19,979 bases of DNA from Baffinella frigidus (lineage: Eukaryota; Cryptophyceae; Cryptomonadales; Baffinellaceae), in NCBI GenBank assembly GCA_026770585.1, contig MU647604.1:47520-67498 (forward strand), written 5' to 3'. Positions 1 to 6,237 of this stretch are shown in pieces (the stretch's first letter is position 1; every line of letters begins with the position of its first letter). The notes under the pieces were generated by a model that had not been told where the DNA came from, did not search any database, and worked only from the letters and a program-made list of their open reading frames with translations. The translations under genes and the position numbers were made by a program.

Positions 1-393
1 TAGGGTTCAAGGTTTATTGTTCGGGGTTGAGGGTTCATGTTTCAGAATTTGGGGTTCAGGGTCAGGGTTTAGGGTTCAGGGTTTAGGGTTGGGGTTTCGG
101 GGTTCAGGGTTTAGGTTTTAGGGTGTGGGGTTCACAGTTGAGGGCTTAGGGTTTAGGATTTAGGATTTACGATTTAGGGTTCAGGGTTTAGGGTTTCAGG
201 GTTTCAGGGTTGAGGGTTTAGGGTTTTGTGTTTACGGTTTATGGTGCAGGATCAAGGGTTCATGGTGCTTGGTTCCGGCTTTGGGGTTAAGGGTTTCAGG
301 CTTAGGGTTTACGGTTTGCGGTTTGTGGTTGCTGGTTAAGGGGTCAGGGTTTAGGGTGAAGGGTTTAGGGTTTAGGGTTCAGGGTTCATGGCT
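1..393 (+). repeat. Degenerate interstitial telomere-type array (TTTAGGG strand)
   Basis: Almost continuous GGTTTAGGG, GGGTTCAGG and GGTTGAGGG heptamers, many with one-base changes or length changes. Only short runs are perfect, so this is an old interstitial array and not a chromosome end. The G-rich strand reads left to right. No gene is visible in it. Confidence 0.9.
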
Positions 394-668
394 TATCCCT
401 TATCTGCCGAAAAAGGTACGTGATCATTTTTTTTAGCAGGAATCAGGTCTAGGGATTCCAATTTAGCGGAGGACGGTTTTCCGGGTCTCATAAATCAGGA
501 ATTTCTCAATTCGTTGAGCACCAATTACTCAATTTGTTCAGCTTAGCGAGCCTGACAAGCTGGTGTTTTTTCCATAATTTTCCATTAAGAGGCGGCCTAA
601 TTAGAAAATGCCAAAGTTGACATTTGAGCCTTTTGTCATCTCAGGATGACCCAGGCACATAAGGGATA
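394..668. mobile_element. 275-bp MITE-like element inserted in the telomere-type array
   Basis: A non-heptamer island with terminal inverted repeats: TCCCTTATCTGCC at 396-408 and GGCACATAAGGGA at 654-666 (12 of 13 match). Each end is flanked by TA (394-395, 667-668), as expected for a TA target duplication of the Tc1/mariner kind (inference). Heptamer DNA resumes on both sides. The interior is AT-rich and has no coding sequence, but holds two CTCAATTYGTTNAGC direct repeats near 508-541 and a small GTCAT/ATGAC hairpin near 637-652. The terminal TATCCCTTA matches family A (5642, 11455, 12605), although the interiors differ. Confidence 0.7.
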
Positions 669-1420
669 GTTTAGGGTTTCGTGTCGAGGGGTAAGGGTTG
701 AGGGTTTAGGGTCGAGGGTACAGGGAACAGGGTTTTGGGTTTAGGGTTAAGGTTTCATGGTGTATGGTTTAAGGTTTAGGGTTTAGGGTTTTGGGTCTTG
801 GGTTCATGGTTTAGGGTCTAGGGTTTAGGATTAAGGTTTCAGGTTTAGGGTTTAGCGTTTAGTGTTTGGTGTTTAGAATTTAGGGTTTAGGGTTAAGGGT
901 TTAAGGTTTAGGGAGTAGGGTTGAGGGTGCATGGTTCAGGCTTTGGGTTTAAGGGTTTCAGGCTTATGGTTTACGGTTTCAGTTTGGGGTTGAGGGTTTA
1001 AAGTTGAGGGTTCAGGCGTTAGGGTTCAGGGTTTAGGGTTTGGGGTCTAGATTTTCAGGGTTCAGGGTTCATGGTTTAGGTTTTAGGGTTGAGGGTTGAA
1101 GCTTTAGGGTTCTGTGCTTGGGGCTTAGGGTGTAGGGGTAAGGGGTGAATGTTTAGGGCTAAGGTTTATGGTGTAGGGTTCAGGGTGTAGGGTTCGGGGT
1201 TTAGTGTTCAGGGTTGAGGGTTTAGGGTTTAGGGTTTTAGGGTTTAGGGTTTAGGGTTTAGGGTTTAGGGTTTAGGGTTCAGGGTTTAGGGTTTAGGGTT
1301 GAGGGTTCAGAATTCAGGGTTCAGAATTTAGGGTTAAGGGTTTAGGGCTTAGGGTCAGGGTTCAAAGTTCAGGTTTCAGGTTTCAGGATTTTCGGTTCAG
1401 GGTTCTGGGTTCCAGGTTCG
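669..1420 (+). repeat. Degenerate telomere-type array (TTTAGGG strand)
   Basis: It continues the array left of the inserted element. The purest stretch is about 1216-1280, with near-perfect TTTAGGG copies; the rest is TTCAGGG, TTGAGGG and TTAAGGG variants. It runs directly up to the KCTD-type exon, so part of it may be intron of that gene (inference). Confidence 0.9.
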
Positions 1421-1463
1421 AGTTTGAGCGGATGTCCCGTCCAGAGAGAGGAGCAGATCGAAA

Positions 1464-1784
1464 ATGAGATTGCCGTTTTGCGGGAAGGACGAGAGCGGGG
1501 CATTCTTTGTCGACCGCAACCCACAGTTCTTCAACATTGTGCTCGACGTGCTCCGCGACAACAAAGTCTACCCGCTGTCGCCCGGGGTGACGCGCGAGCG
1601 TGTCCTCGCCGAGCTCGAGTTCTACGGCCTGCAGGACTTTGAAGCAGTCCCGATGGCGCTCTCTGCTGAGGCCTCGCTGCGGAGCGTGGGCGACGCGACC
1701 AGCGATGTTCGAAAGGGGCAGCATCAGGCGAACAAGCCGGCCAAGGACATGCTGACCTTGGGGGTCTTTCTCAGTTGCTCCTAG
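1464..1784 (+). CDS. KCTD-type BTB/POZ (T1) domain, C-terminal half; partial gene
   Basis: The residues FVDRNPQFFNIVLDVLRDNK followed by an LAELEFYGL motif match the second half of the potassium-channel-tetramerisation BTB fold (family consensus: DE.GAYFIDRDP..F..ILDFLR, then LL.EA.FYGL). Members usually mediate oligomerisation, often as cullin-3 adaptors; that role is family knowledge and is not shown here. The first half of the domain (GG..F.T...TL) is absent, and an in-frame stop lies at 1425-1427. The open frame therefore begins at 1428, probably at an acceptor such as TTTGAG at 1422-1427, or the gene is truncated. The first ATG is at 1464. About 45 residues without a recognised motif follow the domain before the TAG. 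The upstream exon could lie beyond the TTTAGGG array, outside the window. Confidence 0.7.
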   Translation: MRLPFCGKDESGAFFVDRNPQFFNIVLDVLRDNKVYPLSPGVTRERVLAELEFYGLQDFEAVPMALSAEASLRSVGDATSDVRKGQHQANKPAKDMLTLGVFLSCS

Positions 1785-1890
1785 CTAAGGCGGAGCTGGT
1801 GCAGCGGATTGCCAAATCGACTGAGAGAGAGAGCAACGTAGGAGAGGGCCCAAGAGAGAGGCGTCAACCTTTAACGCCTGGGGCTGGACA

Positions 1891-2015
1891 CTCTCGCTCT
1901 GTCTCGGTCTGTTTGGGCTTGCCAATTTGGTGAGCCCGGACTCTGTTCCACACGATTGTTGAGGAATTTGTAGAAAAAAACTTAGTATGTCAACTTGAGA
2001 ATAGTCCGTCAATCC
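1891..2015 (+). repeat. Old dispersed repeat, partner of 16790-16925
   Basis: Shared blocks in the same order: GTCTC..CTNTTTGGG, AATTTGGYGAGCCCGG.CTCT, and ATGTCAACTTGAGAATAGTC then TCAA.CCG. The two copies are roughly 70% alike by eye with several indels. They have no coding reading frame in common. The stretch from 1785 to 1890 before it has no recognised content. Confidence 0.65.
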
Positions 2016-2061
2016 GCGTCAATCGGCAGAGCTGGACGCTAGTCACGACGCCAGCCCCCGC

Positions 2062-2117
2062 GGTTTAGGTTTAGGTTTAGGTTTAGATTCAGATTTAGTA
2101 CCGGTTTAGATTTAGTT
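2062..2117 (+). repeat. Short TTTAGG hexamer array
   Basis: Four GGTTTA hexamers in a row followed by TTCAGATTTAG variants. The unit is one G shorter than the surrounding heptamer arrays. Confidence 0.7.
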
Positions 2118-2143
2118 CTGAGGCTGAGGCACCGTCCCCCATG

Positions 2144-2210
2144 GGGTGGTCTCACACGCTGCATATTGAACAAAATAATGAAGGAAATTCCGTTGTTGGA
2201 AGAGAACGTG
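2144..2210 (+). repeat. Dispersed repeat, partner of 3325-3388
   Basis: Both copies carry GGTGGTCTCAC.CGCTG.ATA.TGAACAAA, then GGA.GGAAA.TCC, then GAACGTG, in the same orientation. No protein is evident. Downstream, an imperfect inverted repeat (CACCGCACCGCC at 2242-2253, GGCGGTGCGTG at 2309-2319) may be another decayed fold-back. Confidence 0.65.
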
Positions 2211-2404
2211 TCTTCCGCGTGCTGGCGGTTTAATTTCGGAACACCGCACCGCCGCCCTTAGGGTGGTCCGATGCTTCCAGGACCCTCTCTACCCATGTAG
2301 GAACCTGAGGCGGTGCGTGTCCTAATTTCGAGAAATTCCTGCATTGTTACCAATACAGGGGTGCGGGGGATGCTTCCGCACCGGAACTGTCCGCGACACT
2401 ATTC

Positions 2405-2507
2405 GCACGGTGGACGGCGGACCTTTCATCAAAAGTCAACTTGCCCTGAGGCAATTAACGTTAAGGCTTTTTCAGATGCAAATTTGGTCACGTTGCACCC
2501 AAATTCT
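2405..2507 (+). repeat. Dispersed repeat, partner of 14881-14984
   Basis: The blocks CCTTTCATCAAAAGTCA.CTTGCC, GATTAAC or CAATTAAC, and GGTCACGTT.CACCC..AATTC are shared in order with 14881-14984. Identity is about 75% by eye over 100 bp. The right part forms a small hairpin in this copy (GCACCCAAATTCTGGGTGC). Confidence 0.75.
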
Positions 2508-2509
2508 GG

Positions 2510-3050
2510 GTGCAGTGAAATTGACGTAGTCCACCGAGTGGTACCAGAATATGTTTTTTTTAATTGCTTTGTTTGGCCATTGTTAGGCCTTGATGTGTTA
2601 TGGTGAAAACGCTATGTAAGGCATAAAATAATTCCAAACATAGCGTTAAAACGGGAAAGATTTTGGCATTTTCCGAAATGAGAATCTTCGTGCATCTCCC
2701 GTTTGAGGAGCGCCAAGGCCCATTCTCACAAATCAAGTAGTAGATCTACTTCCGGAAACTCGGGCGCCTGAGGATTCGTTTTTATATTCCCATAGTGGGC
2801 GCGAGAGAGGTTGGTAATTTATTGCCAAACAACCAGCGTCAGCGCCGCACATGCCTTTCGCATTGTGCTACATAATGTACCCCGTGCCGGCCGCTCTTGC
2901 GAGATTTTCCCGGATGGATCCTGTCTCCACTTCCTACGGTAGGCGCGATCCTTTCTGGGATTGGCTCCTGGCCCCAGTCGGCAATCCACTCGAAGCTAAA
3001 AGTGTGACTACTTTAAAACAGTCATTCTTTTACAAGTGAAGAGGAAAAAA
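2510..3050. other. No gene recognised; a small hairpin
   Basis: A perfect 10-bp inverted repeat AACGCTATGT (2608-2617) with ACATAGCGTT (2638-2647) is the only clear structure. A 62-codon open frame at 2851-3039 has no recognisable motif and no supporting context, and is not called. Confidence 0.5.
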
Positions 3051-3056
3051 TAAGTG

Positions 3057-3150
3057 TGTAGTAATTTCCACACAAATAGGGGCGTTTGGTCACGTTGCTC
3101 AAGTTATAACTTGAGCAACGTGACCAAGCATGCCCGTGACTGGTACTACA
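3057..3150. mobile_element. Fold-back element with a 42-bp perfect palindrome
   Basis: Positions 3086-3127 are a perfect palindrome with 21-bp arms that start TTGGTCACGTTGCTC and have no loop. The symmetry continues imperfectly outward to TGTAGTA (3057-3063) and TACTACA (3144-3150). It has the size and shape of a small MITE or fold-back. No target duplication could be fixed. Confidence 0.7.
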
Positions 3151-3324
3151 TTTAACAACCCTACATTTAAAATACTCCCTCTTCCAGCCTCGAGTGGATA
3201 CCATCGCCACTGGGTTCATCCCAGTTCCATCAGAACCAAGAACCAAGAACTACGCAAAACCGGCTGCACAAAACCCAATTAGAAGAGGTGGTCTGGTTTA
3301 TCCAATCCAATTGGATCAACCCTG

Positions 3325-3388
3325 AGGTGGTCTCACGCGCTGAATAGTGAACAAACGACTGGAGGAAACTCCACTGCAAATGAACGTG
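3325..3388 (+). repeat. Dispersed repeat, partner of 2144-2210
   Basis: Second copy of the GGTGGTCTCAC...GAACGTG repeat. It is followed about 40 bp later by a copy of a different dispersed repeat (3429-3514), so two families lie side by side. Confidence 0.65.
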
Positions 3389-3428
3389 GGTACGTCCTGT
3401 GGCGCTCAGGTTCTTGACGTTTCTATTT

Positions 3429-3514
3429 CTCCCAACATAGACGAACACCTCGACCGTCCGTAGAACGGATCTGCAGAAAAAGCATTGTTTGCTTTCGGGT
3501 CGCATTTAGCTCTC
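3429..3514 (+). repeat. Dispersed repeat, partner of 5893-5977
   Basis: Shared with 5893-5977: CTCCCAACATA, CGTAGAA.GGA.CTGCAGA, AAAGCATT.TTTGCTTTCGG and TCGC.TTT.GCTCT. Identity is about 75-80% by eye with few indels. Both copies contain the AAAGCATT/GCTTTC dyad. Confidence 0.75.
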
Positions 3515-3627
3515 CAGTGCAGAGGCTCGCGGCTTTATTCCTGAACCACAATAGATTCTAGTTCGCTGCGCGTCCATCTGAAATATTTCTGGTACACACC
3601 CAAGTATTCTAAACCATTGAAAACGAG

Positions 3628-3742
3628 AAGGAGAGAGAGAGAGAGGGAGAGCGAGATAGCGAGCGACAGAGAGAGAGAGAAAGAGAAAGAGAAAGAGAAA
3701 GAGAGAGAGAGAGAGAGAGAGAACAAAAGAGAGAGAAAATGG

Positions 3743-3780
<38 letters not shown>

Positions 3781-3852
3781 TAGATAGATGGAGAGAGAGA
3801 GAGAGAGAGAGTGAGAGAGAGAGAGAGAGAAAGAGAAAGAGAGAGAGAGAGA
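3628..3852 (+). repeat. Long GA-rich purine tract
   Basis: About 225 bp of almost pure purine on the + strand, mostly (GA)n with AAAGAG and GATA interruptions. It may adopt triplex (H-DNA) structure and is probably length-variable. On the minus strand it would translate as Ser/Leu repeats, which is not evidence of a protein. Confidence 0.95.
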
Positions 3853-3868
3853 GCAGCAATTCAAGGTG

Positions 3869-4054
3869 GCGTGCGATTGGCTCGGGTACATCAATCTTGT
3901 CTTCTACGACTTGCAATATCAAGTGAGAGACATTTTGTTTATTGTTCACACAAAGTCCTTTGCCCACATTCCCAGAAGCTAGCTTTGAAGAGTCGCGGTA
4001 GCGATCGATTGCCTCGGGTCCACCAACCCAATCTTCTACGACCCGCAATATTAG
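3869..4054 (-). pseudogene. Possible decayed coding fragment with a repeated VVED..PE.I.R motif
   Basis: Two direct repeats of about 55 bp (3869-3923 and 3999-4054) share GCGAT.G.CTCGGGT.CA.CAA and CTTCTACGAC..GCAATAT. On the minus strand both stay open in one frame and give RVVEDWVGGPEAIDRY and QVVEDKIDVPEPIARH. VVED, PE, I and R are kept despite DNA change, which hints at past coding. The 75 bp between them and the GA tract beyond have no recognisable protein. No family was recognised. Confidence 0.3.
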
Positions 4055-4110
4055 GTCGAACCACCCCCCACCGTAGCTGGCTACGGCCGGCGACCCTACT
4101 CCCGAAACCT

Positions 4111-4222
4111 TAACCCTAAACCCTAAACCCTAAACTCTGAACTCTAAACCCTAACGCCGCTGTCCAAAAATGTGTTTTTGCAGAGCGAGAATTTAGGGTT
4201 TAGGGTTTAGGGTTTAGGGTTT
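4111..4222. repeat. Back-to-back CCCTAAA / TTTAGGG arrays with a 37-bp spacer
   Basis: CCCTAAA units on the + strand (4111-4154) are followed by a 37-bp unique spacer containing AAAAATGTGTTTTTG, and then four perfect TTTAGGG units (4192-4222). The polarity is that of a linear molecule with a telomere at each end, the opposite of a head-to-head telomere fusion. Confidence 0.85.
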
Positions 4223-4224
4223 CC

Positions 4225-4527
4225 GTAGTCCAACACGCGGTGTTAGAAAAGAGAAGAAACACGATTATTCGGATCAGAGCCAAGAAGGCCATTGCGACAG
4301 TCCACTTAGCAGCGACCGGTTTCGCGTGTGGAGGAAAGGGGGGGAGGTGGTCCCGTTGCAGACTGAGCTAGCTTCTTGCCTCGCCACTCTTTGGGTAAAG
4401 TCACTCCGGCCATCCTACACGGGAATGTATCCCCACACAGAACCAGGTGAAATTCCGGTTAGGTTTTAGGGCAATGGATAAGATTCTAGTACAAATAGTT
4501 TAGATGGACTGTATCCGTGAAGCCCCC
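4225..4527. other. No gene recognised; one family F end
   Basis: Apart from the 28-bp family F terminus at 4397-4424 and short TTAGG-like words near 4459-4470, nothing identifiable was seen. Confidence 0.5.
4397..4424 (+). mobile_element. Family F terminus (solo end)
   Basis: AAAGTCACTCCGGCCATCC then TACACGGGA, matching the arms of the family F palindrome at 11239-11309 with one or two changes. No inverted partner was found within the next few hundred bases, so this is a solo or truncated end. Confidence 0.65.
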
Positions 4528-4568
4528 GGTGGCTGCCAAGTGGTCGGTAATAACAAAGGTCTCTCTCA
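4528..4568 (-). mobile_element. Family E end (diverged)
   Basis: GGTGGCTGCCAAG.GGTCGGTA then AATAACAAAGGTCTCTCTC corresponds to the family E terminal block also seen at 5405, 5757, 10211, 12474 and 19833. On the reverse strand it reads GAGAGACCTTTGTTATTACC. No body of the element was recognised next to it. Confidence 0.5.
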
Positions 4569-4723
4569 TGAGCAGATCTTGGTTGGAGCTGCGGTCCGCC
4601 CGTCGGGCATTCCAAGTGCCTGACAGAGGCGTGCTACCCTGTAGCCCTGCGAGTAAATACAAAGACGCCACGACTTTCCACACAGCGGGCTGCGAAGGGA
4701 TTTTCGGGCGCTGAGAGCCCGAG

Positions 4724-4800
4724 TTTCCGTTACCTTGTCCGTAGGAACCCCCCTATGTCCCTACGGGTCGCCTACTGTAGGATCCTACGACTTGTCGCTT
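4724..4800 (+). repeat. Dispersed repeat G, inverted copy at 17487-17562
   Basis: TTCCGTTACCTTGTCCGTAG, a GGAAC block, and CCTACTGTAGG.TCCTACGACT then TGTCGCTTA match the reverse complement of 17487-17562 in order. Copies in opposite orientation indicate dispersal, not segmental duplication. Confidence 0.65.
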
Positions 4801-4883
4801 AGAGGTTATTCAAAATCCTTTCGAAGTCTGCTGTGTCGTGAACCTGGCCTACAGAGGCGTGTAGAATGCACATCACTTCTCTC

Positions 4884-5105
4884 TAGAGCGTTTGCGGTAA
4901 TTGTTGTCCATTTTGCACGTACGGTTTCCCGGTTTCCCGGTTTTGAAAAGGGACTTATAGGACGTGACAAGGATTTTAAATGGTACCAAGAGGCGCAATT
5001 CTGGTACTATTTAAAATCCTTGTCACGTCCTATAAGTCCCTTTCAAAACCGGGAAACCGGGAGACCGTACGTCCAAAACGGACAACAATTACCGCAAACG
5101 CTCTA
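4884..5105. mobile_element. 222-bp fold-back element with ~105-bp arms
   Basis: The left arm (4884 to about 4988) and the right arm (about 5003-5105) are reverse complements except for about six changes and a one-base indel, with a loop of only 14-15 bp near AGAGGCGCAATTC. Terminal sequence is TAGAGCGTTTGCGGTAATTG. If the outer TA on each side is the target duplication, the element starts GAGCG. No coding sequence. The long, nearly identical arms suggest a recent origin or arm homogenisation (inference). Confidence 0.85.
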
Positions 5106-5110
5106 CTGGA

Positions 5111-5218
5111 TTATCTCGTTCACAAAGAGCTGCTTCCTCCCAGGACCTTAATGTAGGCCATGCCTATGGCCATACGGTGGTCCTAGGGGGCGGAGGGCCT
5201 CATTGTGAGCGAGGTACC
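5111..5218. mobile_element. Family B element, diverged copy B1
   Basis: The right end GTGAGCGAGGTACCCC is clear. The left end TTATCTCGTTCACAA is a decayed form of TACCTCGCTCATAA. The interior holds the family core (GTAGGCCATGCCTATGGCC, then ATACGGTGGTCCTAGGGGGCGG). It abuts the 222-bp fold-back directly. Confidence 0.6.
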
Positions 5219-5257
5219 CCCTGTATGTCTTGCTCAGCTTTCGTGGGGGGGGTACAT

Positions 5258-5368
5258 GGGTACCTCGCTCATAAGAAACCGCCCCCCCTATGACCTTTCA
5301 GTAGGCCTATGCCTAGGGCCCTACGGTGGTCCGAGGGGGTGGGCGGTTTCTTATGAGCGAGGTACCCC
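5258..5368. mobile_element. Family B element, intact copy B2
   Basis: Perfect terminal inverted repeats: GGGTACCTCGCTCATAAG and its complement ending at 5368, continuing as AAACCGCCC / GGGCGGTTT. The interior is the family core CAGTAGGCCTATGCCTAGGG then CCCTACGGTGGTCC. About 110 bp, non-coding. Translations through this family give chance peptides such as GTSLIRN and GYLAHKK, which should not be annotated as proteins. Confidence 0.85.
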
Positions 5369-5404
5369 CTGTAGGTCCAGATCGTCCCCAGGTTTCGTAG
5401 GGGG

Positions 5405-5448
5405 GGTACATGGCGGCCGTGTCGGTATTCATCAAGGTCTCTCTCTTC
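5405..5448 (-). mobile_element. Family E end
   Basis: TACATGGCGGCCGTGTCGGT then ATTCATCAAGGTCTCTCTCTT. The first 24 bases recur at 5759-5782 and the complement recurs at 19833-19866. Confidence 0.6.
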
Positions 5449-5641
5449 TAGAAGATTTATTGGATAGTCCCGTACCACCACAATATCCTGGGTGCGTCTA
5501 CACGTTCTGGAGGATGTTTCTAGGGCGTGCTGGTTACTCGCAAATAAGGACACGCACTCTCCCCAGGGTGGTCCTGTGCTCATAGGACTTGCCCTTCTGT
5601 AGGACCCTCGGGAGGTGGGTCATTATGCTCATGACCTCTCG

Positions 5642-5747
5642 CTATCCCTTAAGAGACCAGCGGGTCGAAAACGACCCGCAGAGGTCCTAGGCAGGTACCA
5701 GGGCCCTACGGTAGGGCGTATGAGCCTACTGGCCACTTGAGGGATAG
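5642..5747. mobile_element. Family A element, copy A1
   Basis: Terminal inverted repeats CTATCCCTTAAGAGACCAG and CTGGCCACTTGAGGGATAG enclose an internal hairpin (GCGGGTCG AAAA CGACCCGC, 5659-5678) and the block TCCTAGGCAGG..CCAGG then GCCCTACGGTAGGGCGTATG. 106 bp, non-coding. A TA target duplication fits if the element proper starts TCCCTTA. Confidence 0.85.
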
Positions 5748-5756
5748 GTCCTGGTC

Positions 5757-5793
5757 AGATACATGGCGGCCGTGTCGGTATTAATGACGGTCC
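5757..5793 (-). mobile_element. Family E end
   Basis: ATACATGGCGGCCGTGTCGG then TATTAATGACGGTCC, the same terminal block as at 5405. It lies 10 bp right of element A1. Confidence 0.55.
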
Positions 5794-5892
5794 ATCTATG
5801 GCAGCCAAGACACATGGCAACGGTTTCAGACAAATAGTAACGGTTTCTCTCTGGGAGCCACGAGGCTCTTTAGGTCCTTTAGGTTTTAAATG

Positions 5893-5977
5893 CTCCCAAC
5901 ATATGCCAACGACACGCCCTTCCGTAGAAAGGACTGCAGAGAAAGCATTTTTGCTTTCGGATCGCGTTTCGCTCTAC
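5893..5977 (+). repeat. Dispersed repeat, partner of 3429-3514
   Basis: Second copy of the CTCCCAACATA...GCTCT repeat. A fold-back element begins 7 bp further on. Confidence 0.75.
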
Positions 5978-5983
5978 CCTTCT

Positions 5984-6092
5984 AAAAGTCGTTTTCCTAA
6001 GCCAACTCCCCCACGAATCCGTCAACTTGTTCTTTTCTCTACGCATACGTTGACGGATTTGTAGGGGGGTCGACTTTAAGAAAATGACTTTT
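5984..6092. mobile_element. 109-bp fold-back element
   Basis: The left arm AAAAGTCGTTTTCCTAA, then AACTCCCCCACGAATCCGTC and AAC, is inverted in the right arm (GTTGACGGATTTGTAGGGGG, then GTCGACTTTAAGAAAATGAC and TTTT) with few mismatches. The loop is about 20 bp of pyrimidine-rich sequence. No coding sequence. Confidence 0.8.
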
Positions 6093-6192
6093 GAAAGGGG
6101 TTTTCTGAGATAAGCTCTAGGTGAATGCCTCTGTCCTCAAGAAGACGTATTGGAAAGACGCATGAGGGACCAGAGTCCGGTTAGAGAATTCT

Positions 6193-6193
<1 letters not shown>

Positions 6194-6223
<30 letters not shown>
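6194..6223 (+). repeat. Run of 30 C
   Basis: An uninterrupted homopolymer of 30 C, 14 bp beyond the WD40 gene's stop codon, so on the gene's strand it is a G30 tract in the presumed 3' UTR. The true length may differ because such runs are hard to sequence. Confidence 0.9.
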
Positions 6224-6237
6224 ATGATGCGACCCTC

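Noticed and set aside
1-393. True chromosome end at the left edge
   Set aside because: Heptamers are strongly degenerate and of the polarity expected at a right-hand end, with genes continuing to the right; they are interstitial.
2851-3039. 62-codon open frame
   Set aside because: No motif, no splice context and no repeat conservation; consistent with chance.
3628-3852. Long open frames (Ser/Leu or Arg/Glu repeats) over the GA tract
   Set aside because: They are translations of a dinucleotide repeat and have no start, domain or conservation signal.
5205-5585. Proteins containing GTSLIRN / GYLAHKK (also near 11971-12276 and 13443-13757)
   Set aside because: These peptides are translations of the family B terminal inverted repeat in different orientations, not genes.
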